A DNA stretch of 36,136 nt from DATLZB01 sp035574175 (GTDB lineage: Bacteria > Pseudomonadota > Alphaproteobacteria > Rhizobiales > Hyphomicrobiaceae), in NCBI GenBank assembly GCA_035574175.1, contig DATLZB010000193.1:1-36136 (forward strand). The letters run 5' to 3'. The translations under genes and the position numbers were made by a program. The notes beneath the pieces were generated by a model that did no database searches, was not told the DNA's origin, and saw only the letters and a list, made by a program, of their open reading frames with translations. Of this stretch, positions 16,043-24,838 are shown piece after piece. Position 1 is the first letter of the stretch. Every line of letters begins with the position of its first letter.

Positions 16043-18016
16043 ATGATTCGATATTCACACCTATCTCGCTCTGTGGCGTTCGAGGAGTCTGAGAACGTCG
16101 GCTCCAATCCGAGCGCCAACCCAACGATCGGCGACATGATCGCCGAGCGCCTTTCGCGGCGTGACCTCATGAAGGGCACGCTTGCGGTCGCGGCCGTCTC
16201 GGCCGCCGTGTCGCCTTCTGCTTTGTTGGCGGCTGGCGGGACCCAGGCCCAGAACGCCAGCACCACCCCGAGCTTCAACTTCGAGGAGGTCACGGCCGGC
16301 GCGGACGACAAGATTTATGTCGCCGAGGGTTATGATGCCGACATCCTGATTCGCTGGGGCGACAAGGTCTTGAAGGAGGCTCCCGAGTTCGACCCGCGCC
16401 AGCAGTCGGCGGCCGCCCAGGCCAGGCAGTTCGGCTACAACAACGATTTCCTCGGCTACCTCCCGCTCAATGGCTCGAGCGAGCACGGTCTCCTTGTCGT
16501 CAACCACGAGTACACCAACGAGGAACTGATGTTTCCCGGCCTTGGCGTGCAGGATGGCGCCGTCAGGTTCGCCAACATGACCAAGGACCTCGCCGACATC
16601 GAGATGATGGCCCACGGCGGCTCGGTGCTCGAGATCAGAAAGGAGGGCGGCAAGTGGGCTGTGGTGTCCGATTCAAGGTACGCGCGCCGCATCACGGCCG
16701 AGACCGAGATGCGGATCTCGGGGCCGGCTGCGGGGCATGATTTGATGAAGACGAGCTACGACCCGACCGGCACGAGGGTTCGGGGCATGCTCAACAACTG
16801 TGCCGGTGCGACCACGCCGTGGGGCACTTGGCTGACGTGCGAAGAGAACTTCAACGGCTACTTCTGGGGCCAGTCCAAGGGCAAGCCCAACGAGGCCGCG
16901 CTGAGGCGCTACGGCATTCCCGGCAACTGGTACAACTGGGGCGCCTACTACGACCGCTTCGACATCGACAAGGAGCCTAACGAGGTCAACCGCTTCGGCT
17001 GGGTGGTGGAGATCGACCCTATGGACCCGGGCTCCATTCCGGTAAAACGCACCGCTCTCGGCCGTTTCAAGCACGAGGGTGCGGGCAACGTCGTCAATCG
17101 CGACGGCCGCTTTGTCGTCTACTCCGGCGACGATGAACGCTTCGACTACGTCTACAAGTTCGTCACCGAGGGCAAGGTCGATACCACCAATCGTGGCAAC
17201 AACCGCGACCTCCTCGACAGCGGCACGCTCTACGTCGCCAAATACAATGCCGACGGCACCGGCGAGTGGCTGCCGCTGGTGCATGGCCAGGGTGGCCTCA
17301 CCGTCGAGAATGGCTTCCGCGACCAAGGCGAGGTGCTGATCAACGCTCGCCTCGCCGCCGACGTTCTCGGCGCCACCAAGATGGACCGTCCCGAGGACGT
17401 GGACGTCAATCCGCGCACCAATAAGGTTTATGTGATGCTAACCAACAATAGCCGGCGCACCACCGAACAGGTCGACGCGGCCAACCCACGCGCCAAGAAC
17501 CTATTCGGCCACATCATCGAGATGACGCCGGACAACGGCGATCACGCAAGCACGAAATTCCGCTGGGAGATCCTGGTGAAGTGCGGCGACCCGACAGTGG
17601 CCTCGGTCGGCGCCACCTTCAACCCGGCCACCTCCAAGGACGGCTGGTTCGGCATGCCCGACAACTGCGTGGTTGACCCCATGGGCCGGCTGTGGATCGC
17701 CACCGACGGTAACAGCGCCACGGCGACCGGCCGGAACGATGGGGTTTGGGCCATGGAGACCGAGGGACCAGCCCGCGGCACCTCCAAGCTGTTCTTTCGC
17801 GTGCCCAACGGGGCCGAGCTGTGCGGCCCTGAGTTCACGCCCGACCTTGCGACCTTGTTCGTCGCCGTTCAGCATCCCGGCGAAAGCGACGACGACAAGA
17901 ACCCCGCCACCTTCGAGAAACCGGCGACCCGCTGGCCGGATTTCAAGCCTGACATGCCGCCTCGACCCTCCGTTGTGGCCATCACTAAGCGCGGCGGCGG
18001 CAAGATCGCTGTCTAG
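16043..18016 (+). CDS. phoX: PhoX-family alkaline phosphatase (DUF839), Tat-exported
   Basis: A 657-residue periplasmic phosphatase of the PhoX/DUF839 group, which releases phosphate from phosphomonoesters using Ca and Fe. The N-terminus has a twin-arginine signal (SRRDLMKGTLAVAAVSAAV, about residues 37-55) after a leader that includes GSNPSANPTIGD, a feature of this family. The mature part contains NHEYTNEELMFP, a TPWGTWLTCEENFNGYFWG stretch and DNCVVDPMGRLWIATDG, typical beta-propeller metal-site segments. An earlier in-frame start exists, but ATG 16043 has GGGAGG nine bases upstream. The gene is divergent from the redox operon, and a candidate PHO box precedes it. A hairpin follows the stop. 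Confidence 0.92.
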   Translation: MIRYSHLSRSVAFEESENVGSNPSANPTIGDMIAERLSRRDLMKGTLAVAAVSAAVSPSALLAAGGTQAQNASTTPSFNFEEVTAGADDKIYVAEGYDADILIRWGDKVLKEAPEFDPRQQSAAAQARQFGYNNDFLGYLPLNGSSEHGLLVVNHEYTNEELMFPGLGVQDGAVRFANMTKDLADIEMMAHGGSVLEIRKEGGKWAVVSDSRYARRITAETEMRISGPAAGHDLMKTSYDPTGTRVRGMLNNCAGATTPWGTWLTCEENFNGYFWGQSKGKPNEAALRRYGIPGNWYNWGAYYDRFDIDKEPNEVNRFGWVVEIDPMDPGSIPVKRTALGRFKHEGAGNVVNRDGRFVVYSGDDERFDYVYKFVTEGKVDTTNRGNNRDLLDSGTLYVAKYNADGTGEWLPLVHGQGGLTVENGFRDQGEVLINARLAADVLGATKMDRPEDVDVNPRTNKVYVMLTNNSRRTTEQVDAANPRAKNLFGHIIEMTPDNGDHASTKFRWEILVKCGDPTVASVGATFNPATSKDGWFGMPDNCVVDPMGRLWIATDGNSATATGRNDGVWAMETEGPARGTSKLFFRVPNGAELCGPEFTPDLATLFVAVQHPGESDDDKNPATFEKPATRWPDFKPDMPPRPSVVAITKRGGGKIAV

Positions 18017-18046
18017 GCTGCGGCCCGGATCTGAAGCCGATTGCCC

Positions 18047-18072
18047 GAGGGGCGGCTCCGCGGCCTCCCCTC
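18047..18072 (+). terminator. hairpin after phoX, probable terminator
   Basis: GAGGGG-c-GGC ... GCC-t-CCCCTC forms a nine-pair stem with one mismatch, 30 bp after the phoX stop and about 100 bp before bioB, followed by a pyrimidine-rich CTCACTTTC but not a clean T-run. It probably separates phoX from the biotin operon. A leader hairpin for bioB is the alternative. Confidence 0.45.
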
Positions 18073-18175
18073 TCACTTTCAGGCTCCGCGCCAAAGCTCA
18101 TCGCGGCTCCCACCCATCAACGCCTTGCTAACCCCCGGTCCGGCGGTGCAAACATGGCCCACCCGATTCACGGCA

Positions 18176-19198
18176 ATGGGCACCATCTCGATGTTCGCGC
18201 AAACCGCCGATCAAAGCGCCGCCGCCGGCCTCCGCCACGACTGGACGCTTGAGGAGGCGCTCGCGCTCTATCGCGCCCCGTTCAACGATCTGTTGTTCCT
18301 CGCCCACTCCATTCACCGCCGCCACTTCGATCCCAACAAGGTGCAGAAGAGCCGTCTGCTCAGCATCAAGACCGGCGGCTGCCCCGAAGACTGCGGCTAC
18401 TGCAGCCAGTCGGCGCACCACGCCACGGGGGTCAAGGCCACGCGGCTGATGGAAGTGGACGAGGTCATAGCCGAGGCGCGCAAGGCCAAGGCCTGCGGCG
18501 CCACCCGCTACTGCATGGGCGCGGCCTGGCGCAGCCCCAAAACGCGCGACATGGATGTGCTTTGCGCCATGGTCGAGGGCGTCAAGGCGCTGGGTCTTGA
18601 GACCTGCATGACGCTCGGCATGCTGACCGACGATGACGTTGCCCGGCTCAAGACGGCGGGCCTCGACTACTACAACCACAACATCGACACCTCGCAGCGC
18701 TACTACTCCGAGATCATCACCACGCGCACCTTCTCCGATCGGCTAAAGACGCTCGCGCGCGTGCGCGAGGCGGGCATCAAGGTGTGCTGCGGCGGCATTG
18801 TCGGCATGGGCGAAACGGTTGAGGATCGCCTCGACATGCTCATCACCCTCGCCAACCTGCCCGAGCACCCCGAAAGCGTTCCGATCAACATGTTGATCCC
18901 GATCCCAGGCACCCCGCTCGCCGCCGCCGAGCCCCTGCACCCCATCGAATTCGTGCGCACCATCGCCCTGGCCCGCATCATGATGCCGTGCTCCGTGGTT
19001 CGCCTCTCCGCCGGTCGCACCGCCATGAGCGACGAAATGCAGGCGCTCTGTTTCTTCGCCGGGGCCAACTCCATATTCGTCGGCGACACGTTGCTGACCG
19101 CCGCCAACCCGGGCGAGGATGCCGACACCGCCTTGCTGACGCGGCTCGGCATCGAGGCTTTGGCGCCCGATGCCCGCGACAATGGGAATGCCCTATAG
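18176..19198 (+). CDS. bioB: biotin synthase
   Basis: Radical-SAM enzyme that inserts sulfur into dethiobiotin, the last step of biotin synthesis. The 340-residue form has the CxxxCxxC motif for the SAM [4Fe-4S] cluster (Cys69, Cys73, Cys76 in GCPEDCGYCSQS), the YNHNIDTS segment, and CCGGIVGMGE; downstream residues SVVRLSAGR provide the Arg ligand of the [2Fe-2S] cluster. The start is uncertain: ATG 18176 and ATG 18191 are both in frame and neither has a strong ribosome binding site; the open frame further upstream is not protein-like. First gene of the biotin operon; its end overlaps bioF. Confidence 0.95.
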   Translation: MGTISMFAQTADQSAAAGLRHDWTLEEALALYRAPFNDLLFLAHSIHRRHFDPNKVQKSRLLSIKTGGCPEDCGYCSQSAHHATGVKATRLMEVDEVIAEARKAKACGATRYCMGAAWRSPKTRDMDVLCAMVEGVKALGLETCMTLGMLTDDDVARLKTAGLDYYNHNIDTSQRYYSEIITTRTFSDRLKTLARVREAGIKVCCGGIVGMGETVEDRLDMLITLANLPEHPESVPINMLIPIPGTPLAAAEPLHPIEFVRTIALARIMMPCSVVRLSAGRTAMSDEMQALCFFAGANSIFVGDTLLTAANPGEDADTALLTRLGIEALAPDARDNGNAL

Positions 19199-20321
19199 CT
19201 ACGAGTCCGATCTGGCCGAGCTGGCCGCGCGCGGCCGTCGGCGCGAACTCGCGCCGCGCGCCGGCATCGACTTTACGTCCAACGACTATCTGGCGCTCGC
19301 CGAGTCCCCCGAGCTACGGCAGGCGGCGCACGATGCTCTGGCGCGCGGTGTGCCCGCCGGCGCCGGCGGCTCGCGCCTGTTGCGCGGCAACCATCCCGAG
19401 CACGAAGCGCTCGAGGCCGACGCCGCAGCCTTCTTCGGTACCGAGGCCGCGCTTTATTTCGGCGGAGGGTTCACAGCCAACTACGCGATCTTCGCCACGC
19501 TGCCCCAACGTGGCGACCTCGTCGTCCACGATGCCCTGATCCATGCCAGCGTGCACCAGGGCGTGCGCTCGGGCCGCGCCGATCATGCGGCCGCCGCGCA
19601 CAACGATGCCGACGCCTTTGACGACGCCATCCGCCGGTGGCGGGCGAGGGGCGGCACGGGCCGTCCCTGGATCGCAGTGGAAAGTCTCTACAGCATGGAC
19701 GGTGATCGCGCCCCGCTCGCCGACCTTGCCCGCATCGCCGACCGCCACGACGGCATCCTGGTCATCGACGAGGCCCACGCCACCGGTGTGTACGGCCCCG
19801 ACGGCCGCGGTCTCGGCGCCGGCCTGGAGGGCCGCCCCAACGTCGTTTCACTCCACACCTGCGGCAAGGCGCTCGGCGTGATGGGAGGTCTCGTGTGCGG
19901 GCCGCGGCTGTTCCGCGATTTCTTGGTTAATCGCTGTCGTCCCTTTATCTATGCGACCGCGCCCTCGCCGCTCGTAGCCGCCCTTGTCCGCGCCGCACTG
20001 AAACTGTGCCGCGACGAGCCCGCGCGGCGCGAGCGCCTTGCCCGGCTCGTGACGCACGCCGGCGCCGAGCTTTCACGCACTTGCGGCATCGAGCCGAGCG
20101 GGTCTCAGATTCAGCCGGTAGTGGTGGGCTCGGATGCGCGTGCACTTGCCGTCGCGGCTGCCATGCAGGCCGAGGGCTACGACATCCGCGCCATCCGGCC
20201 ACCGACCGTGCCGGAGGGCACTTCGCGGCTGCGCATTGCGCTGACTCTCAATGTGAACGAGAAGGTGGTGAGGGACATGCTTGGCGTGCTCGCCCGCAAG
20301 CTGAGGAATGTCGAGGCATGA
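19182..20321 (+). CDS. bioF: 8-amino-7-oxononanoate synthase
   Basis: PLP enzyme of the alpha-oxoamine synthase family that joins pimeloyl thioester and L-alanine. About 379 residues. Visible motifs are the entry TSNDYLALAE, the glycine-rich GAGGSRLLRGNH, the PLP-contact DEAHATGVYG, and the Schiff-base Lys229 in HTCGKALGVMGG. Three ATGs at 19170, 19182 and 19188 are possible; all lie inside the 3' end of bioB, so translation is probably coupled. The stop overlaps the bioD start (ATGA). Confidence 0.94.
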   Translation: MGMPYSYESDLAELAARGRRRELAPRAGIDFTSNDYLALAESPELRQAAHDALARGVPAGAGGSRLLRGNHPEHEALEADAAAFFGTEAALYFGGGFTANYAIFATLPQRGDLVVHDALIHASVHQGVRSGRADHAAAAHNDADAFDDAIRRWRARGGTGRPWIAVESLYSMDGDRAPLADLARIADRHDGILVIDEAHATGVYGPDGRGLGAGLEGRPNVVSLHTCGKALGVMGGLVCGPRLFRDFLVNRCRPFIYATAPSPLVAALVRAALKLCRDEPARRERLARLVTHAGAELSRTCGIEPSGSQIQPVVVGSDARALAVAAAMQAEGYDIRAIRPPTVPEGTSRLRIALTLNVNEKVVRDMLGVLARKLRNVEA

Positions 20322-20956
20322 GCCCTTGTTTTGTGATCACCGGCACCGATACGGACGTCGGCAAGACCGTGTTTGCGGCAGCCCTCGTCGGCGCGCTTGA
20401 CGGCTGCTACTGGAAGCCGGTGCAGTGCGGGCTTGAGCCTGAAACCGACTCCGCTGTCGTGCGACGCCTGTCGGGACTGCCGGCGGACCGCGTGCTGCCC
20501 GAGGCTTACCGGCTGGCCCTCCCCGCCTCGCCCCATCTTGCCGCCGAGCGCGAGAGCATCGTTATCGACCCGGATCGACTCGTCCTGCCGCAAACCGGTC
20601 GGCCTCTGATCGTTGAAGGGGCCGGCGGCCTCATGGTGCCGCTCACCCGCAATATGCTGATGATCGATCTCTTCGCCCGCTGGCGCGTTCCGATCATTTT
20701 GTGCGCGCGAACCAAGCTCGGCACCATCAACCACAGCCTGCTGTCCATCGAGGCCCTCCGCCGGCGTGACATCCCGCTCCACGGTATCGCCTTCATCGGC
20801 GATGAAGCGACCGGCCCGGAAGAAACAATAGCGACGATCGGCGCGGTGCGCCGGCTCGGACGACTGCCGTTCCTTGCGCCGCTCGACCCCGCCCGGCTGG
20901 CCGCGACCTTTGGCGAGCACTTCCGGGCCCTCGACTTTCTCGGCGAGGCGACATGA
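20318..20956 (+). CDS. bioD: dethiobiotin synthetase
   Basis: ATP-dependent carboxylase that closes the ureido ring of dethiobiotin from 7,8-diaminononanoate. The 212-residue protein has the P-loop variant GTDTDVGKT (9-17), the WKPVQCG segment with the catalytic Lys, and VEGAGGLMVPL. ATG 20318 overlaps the bioF stop by four bases (ATGA), and its own stop overlaps the next start in the same way, so bioF, bioD and the mini-SDR look translationally coupled. The open frame extends upstream inside bioF but that part is not protein-like. Confidence 0.94.
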   Translation: MSPCFVITGTDTDVGKTVFAAALVGALDGCYWKPVQCGLEPETDSAVVRRLSGLPADRVLPEAYRLALPASPHLAAERESIVIDPDRLVLPQTGRPLIVEGAGGLMVPLTRNMLMIDLFARWRVPIILCARTKLGTINHSLLSIEALRRRDIPLHGIAFIGDEATGPEETIATIGAVRRLGRLPFLAPLDPARLAATFGEHFRALDFLGEAT

Positions 20957-21153
20957 GCGCGCAGGTGAAGAAGGTGGCACTGGTGACCGGCGCCGGCCGC
21001 GGCATCGGCAAAGCGGTATGCGAGCAACTGGCCGCCGACGGCTGGGCAATCTTCGCCGCCGATACCTCCCATCTGTCGAAAGGCGCCGAGTTCATGACCG
21101 GCGCCAAACTGATCGTCGACGGTGGCATGACGCGCATGACGATCTACGTTTGA
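20953..21153 (+). CDS. internally deleted SDR (mini-SDR) in the biotin operon
   Basis: A 66-residue frame made of two ends of a normal short-chain dehydrogenase. Residues 1-39 are a standard SDR N-terminus with the cofactor loop TGAGRGIG (12-19) and Asp37 at the position that favours NAD(H). Residues about 41-66 are a standard C-terminus (FMTGAKLIVDGGMTRM). About 170-190 residues are absent between them, including the NAG motif and the catalytic Ser and YxxxK. The reading frame is intact across the junction, and the ATG overlaps the bioD stop (ATGA), so it is probably translated. A full-length version would be FabG-like. It cannot be an active reductase. It may be a remnant kept for coupling, or a small protein with a new role. 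Confidence 0.7.
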   Translation: MSAQVKKVALVTGAGRGIGKAVCEQLAADGWAIFAADTSHLSKGAEFMTGAKLIVDGGMTRMTIYV

Positions 21154-21163
21154 GCCCCTCGGC

Positions 21164-22456
21164 ATGCACTTTCCTCGCCCATCTCCCGTCTGGCATCCCT
21201 TCACGCAGCACGCCCTGCTGGGGAACGTGCCCCTGATCGCGCGCGGCGAAGGCGCGTGGTTGGAAACCGCCGACGGACGGCGCATCCTCGATGCCATCTC
21301 TTCCTGGTGGGTGGTGACCCATGGTCACCGTCACCCACGCATCGTGTCGGCCATCAAGGAGCAGGCCGATCGCCTCGATCAGGTGATCTTCGCCGGCTTA
21401 ACGCACGAGCCCGCCGAGCGGCTGGCGGCCCGCCTTGTTGAGCTCACCCCCGCCGGGCTCGATCACGTTTTCTTCTCTGACAGCGGGTCGACCGCGGTGG
21501 AGGTGGCACTAAAGATGGCGCTCGGTTATTGGCGCCACACCGGCGAGCCGCGCACGCGCATCCTCGCTCTCGAGCACGGCTATCACGGCGACACCGTCGG
21601 CGCCATGTCGGCAGGGGCCCGCGGGGTGTTCAATGCGCCCTACGAGCCGCTACTGTTCGAGGTCGGCCGCATCCCCTTCCCGCACGCCGGCCGCGAGCAG
21701 GACACCATCGACGCGCTGGAAGCTGCCTGCCGCGCCACGCCGGTTGCCGCCCTCATCGTGGAACCCTTAATCCTCGGCGCCGGCGGCATGCTGACCTATC
21801 GCGCACAGGTGCTGGCCGAAATGAAGCGCGTGTGCGAAGCGTACAAAGCGCTGTTCATTGCCGACGAGGTGATGACCGGCTGGGGACGCACGGGTACGCT
21901 GTTCGCCTGCGAGCAGGCCGGCATCTCGCCCGATATTGCCTGCTACGCCAAAGGCTTGACCGGGGGCTCCCTGCCCCTTGCGGCAACCTTGTGCCGGCGC
22001 GAGATCTTCGCCGCGCACTACTCGACCGACCGCACGCGTACGTTGTTCCATTCGAGTTCCTACACCGCCAACCCGATCGCCTGCGCGGCGGCCCTTGCCA
22101 ACCTCGCCGTATGGGACAGCGAGCCCGTGACCGAGCGCGTGCGTAGGCTGACATCCTGGCAGCGCGAGCGGCTCACCGCCTTCCGCCACGACCCGCGCTT
22201 TAGCGACGTGCGCCAGCAGGGCACCATCACCGCGCTCGATGTATGCGTGGCTGAGACCGGCTATCTCGCCGCGGTCGGTCCCGCGCTCTATGCCTTCTTC
22301 ATGGAGCGGGGCCTGCTGCTGAGGCCGCTCGGCAACACGGTCTACGTCCTGCCCCCTTACTGCGTGACCGCAAGCGAGCTTGACATCGTCTACGCCGCCA
22401 TCGACGAGGCCGCTCACCTGGCGGCGAAGGGTCTCCTCACAGCCGCCCCTCGCTGA
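21164..22456 (+). CDS. bioA: adenosylmethionine-8-amino-7-oxononanoate aminotransferase
   Basis: Class III PLP aminotransferase that makes 7,8-diaminononanoate from KAPA with SAM as amino donor. At 430 residues it has normal length. It has the N-terminal WHPFTQH and ISSWWVVTHGH segments typical of BioA, GHGYHGDT-like LEHGYHGDTVGAMS, the PLP-contact Asp in FIADEVMTGWGRTG and the Schiff-base Lys263 in CYAKGLTGG. The ATG lies ten bases after the mini-SDR stop. It is the last biotin gene here; its final 20 bp overlap the end of the convergent exonuclease-CBS gene. No bioC, bioH, bioZ or bioW for the pimeloyl moiety is present in the window. Confidence 0.95.
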   Translation: MHFPRPSPVWHPFTQHALLGNVPLIARGEGAWLETADGRRILDAISSWWVVTHGHRHPRIVSAIKEQADRLDQVIFAGLTHEPAERLAARLVELTPAGLDHVFFSDSGSTAVEVALKMALGYWRHTGEPRTRILALEHGYHGDTVGAMSAGARGVFNAPYEPLLFEVGRIPFPHAGREQDTIDALEAACRATPVAALIVEPLILGAGGMLTYRAQVLAEMKRVCEAYKALFIADEVMTGWGRTGTLFACEQAGISPDIACYAKGLTGGSLPLAATLCRREIFAAHYSTDRTRTLFHSSSYTANPIACAAALANLAVWDSEPVTERVRRLTSWQRERLTAFRHDPRFSDVRQQGTITALDVCVAETGYLAAVGPALYAFFMERGLLLRPLGNTVYVLPPYCVTASELDIVYAAIDEAAHLAAKGLLTAAPR

Positions 22457-24587
22457 CCAGATCGATGGCCGTGTCCACGTGGCGCAAGGCCTCGCGCAAC
22501 GCCTTCTTATGAGGTCCGTCGAGCCGGTCCACCGCAACGCGCGAGGACAGCGGGATGCCGGCCTCAGAATCGGCGAGCTGCTGGCCGAGCATGGCGCCGA
22601 TGATCGTACCGTGCGCCGCAACGACTGCCTCGATCTCGGCAGCCGAACCCGCGCCTCTGGCGGCCACGCCGCGCAACCGCTCCGGTGTCGAACGCGCCCG
22701 CACCCCGTGACGAATTGACAGCACGCGGGCCGCGCCGAAGATCGGCAGCAGCCCTAGCTTCTTGAGGTCTATCCGCCGCTTCTCATCGAGGCGGAGGTTG
22801 CCGAGCAGCGTGAACGCACTGCCCCGCTCGCGCGCCACTTGGGTGAGGGCGACAAGGAAATCACGCGCTCTTTGCCCGCGCTCGTAGGCATAATTCCAGA
22901 GTTCCTCACCGAGCGTCCCTTGGCCGTGAACTGGCACGCCGTCATAGAAGATGTCGACGTTGAGCAGATCCTGAGGCCGCTGCCGACGCACCCAGCCCTC
23001 GATGGTCGCTCGCCAGTCCTCCCAGCTCATCCGCCATGCCCGGTTTTTGGCCATCACGCCCCCCTTGCAGTAGGGCACGCCGACCTCGTCCAGGATGGCA
23101 CACATGTACGTGGCGAGCCTTTCGAAATAGCGATCCTCGGGGCCGCCTTCCTTGCCGCGCTCGTAGACGATAGCGTTGTCCTGGTCGGCCGCGAGCAGGC
23201 TTTCGCCCCGCCCGGCTGAACCCAGTACCAACACCGCATAGGGCACTGGCGGTCGCCCATGCCCCTCGCCTTCCATGCGCCGCTCGGCGAGCTGAGCGGC
23301 CCGGCGCGTCAGGACCCTGATCTCGGAGCTGATAATCGCGGTAATCGAGCGTGCATCGACGTCCTCCGCCATCAGGCCGCGCGCCACCGCCGGCAGCCGC
23401 GCCCAAGCCCGCCCGAGCGCCGTGCTGTCCTCTGCCTCGTCCACCTCGTCTCCGAGGGCGAGCGCACTCATTGCTCGGCTCTGCAGCAGGTTGCGCGGGG
23501 TCACCGCACCGACAATCTCCCCGCGCAGGTTGCGCACGCCCAAATGGCGAATGCCGAGGCGCTGCATGCGGGCGATGGCGCGGTACACGAAGGCACTTTC
23601 GAGGACCGTCTGCAGCGGCTTGCGCATGATGGAGTGTAGCCGCGTATCAAGGCCCCTCTCTCCTTGCGCGGCGATCTCGCGCAGCGCATCCCGCTCCGTA
23701 ACGATGCCGGTCTCGCCGTCGGCGCTCACGAAGACGCTGCTCACCTTTTTCTCGAGCAGCAGCCCCAGCAGCTCCCGCACCGTGGCCTCGGGCGGCGCGA
23801 ACGTAGCCGGAGCGCTCATCACGTCGCCGACGCGATGCCGGTAGGCGAAACTCTCGACCCTGGCCGGAGCAACGGTCTCTTCTACGCTCGCGCCGGCAGC
23901 CGCAAAGCCACCCACCGCGCGCGCTTCGACATCGGCCAGTCTGCGGCAAGCCGCCTCGGCCTCGGCCAGCGTGCGGACGTTCTGCTCGCGCAGCAGCGGC
24001 ACCAGGGCAGCGAACACGCGGGCAGTGAGCTCTGCATCGCCGATGGCGCTGTGGCGACCCTTGACCTCGATGCTAAGCCACTCGCAGAGCTGGTCGAGCG
24101 TATAGTGCGCAAGCGTTGGCGCCGCTGTCCGCGCCAGCGCCCGCACATCGAGGGCGCGCGGTGGCCGCCACGCTCGGCCCGCACGCTGGTACTCCCGCTC
24201 GAGAACCTGCAGATCGTAGGCGACGGCATGACCGACGATGATCGAGTTGCCGATGAAGGCCTCAAGATCATCGACAATGCCGGCGAAGGACGGCGCGCCC
24301 TTCACATCAGCATCGCTGATGCCGTGCACCTGGGTCGTCGCTTTCGGAATCGGCTGTCCTGGGTTGACGAGGCGCTCGAAACGCAGCTCGGCCAGGACCT
24401 TGGTGCCGGCGACGCGGACCGCCCCGATCTGCACGATCCGCGCCGACCGGGCATCCAATCCGGTCGTCTCGGTATCGAGCACGACCCCGTCGAGCGCCAC
24501 CAGCGGCGTGGAAGAACTGGAGCCGGCCATGAGCGGACCGCCGTTGGGAGCGTCGCTGTAACGGGGCCTGTCGCGGTCTGACACCAT
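22437..24587 (-). CDS. DEDDh exonuclease - CBS pair - DUF294 nucleotidyltransferase fusion
   Basis: A three-part cytoplasmic protein of about 716 residues. Residues 30-195 are a DnaQ-like 3'-5' exonuclease with all DEDDh acids: Asp38 and Glu40 (DTETTGLD), Asp125 (AVAYDLQ), His179 and Asp184 (RHSAIGDA). Residues about 253-370 are two CBS motifs, likely a nucleotide-binding switch. Residues about 400-560 are the DUF294/GlnD-like nucleotidyltransferase with GSAGRGE (456-462) and DQDNA; the rest is the DUF294 C-terminal helical domain. ATG 24587 has AAGGGG five bases before it; a GTG six bases earlier is possible. It is divergent from the symporter-kinase gene, suggesting a role in the same carbon-sensing system; the substrate is unknown. 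Confidence 0.88.
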   Translation of the reverse strand: MVSDRDRPRYSDAPNGGPLMAGSSSSTPLVALDGVVLDTETTGLDARSARIVQIGAVRVAGTKVLAELRFERLVNPGQPIPKATTQVHGISDADVKGAPSFAGIVDDLEAFIGNSIIVGHAVAYDLQVLEREYQRAGRAWRPPRALDVRALARTAAPTLAHYTLDQLCEWLSIEVKGRHSAIGDAELTARVFAALVPLLREQNVRTLAEAEAACRRLADVEARAVGGFAAAGASVEETVAPARVESFAYRHRVGDVMSAPATFAPPEATVRELLGLLLEKKVSSVFVSADGETGIVTERDALREIAAQGERGLDTRLHSIMRKPLQTVLESAFVYRAIARMQRLGIRHLGVRNLRGEIVGAVTPRNLLQSRAMSALALGDEVDEAEDSTALGRAWARLPAVARGLMAEDVDARSITAIISSEIRVLTRRAAQLAERRMEGEGHGRPPVPYAVLVLGSAGRGESLLAADQDNAIVYERGKEGGPEDRYFERLATYMCAILDEVGVPYCKGGVMAKNRAWRMSWEDWRATIEGWVRRQRPQDLLNVDIFYDGVPVHGQGTLGEELWNYAYERGQRARDFLVALTQVARERGSAFTLLGNLRLDEKRRIDLKKLGLLPIFGAARVLSIRHGVRARSTPERLRGVAARGAGSAAEIEAVVAAHGTIIGAMLGQQLADSEAGIPLSSRVAVDRLDGPHKKALREALRHVDTAIDLVSEGRL

Positions 24588-24838
24588 GGACACCCCTTCC
24601 GTCGAAAAGCGCCGACTTGACGGTCCTGAGCATGCGCCCCAGCCAACGCGAACTCAAGCGCGAGCGCCGCCTCTGGCGCCGCGATAACCTTCCCAGCGCC
24701 CCGCAGCCGCTCTGCCCGGCGAGCTCCATCGTGCCGGCGCCCTTTTTGCGCTATGCTGGCCTCGCTTGGGGGAGCCCGGCCGGAGCGCACTGCGATGGGC
24801 CCGTTCGCCGGTCGCCCCGATACCTCTTTGGTGCCGCT

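Noticed and set aside
19940..19953. TTATCTAT sequence resembling part of a BioR operator
   Set aside because: It lies inside the bioF coding sequence, is only a partial match, and no such box was seen upstream of bioB.
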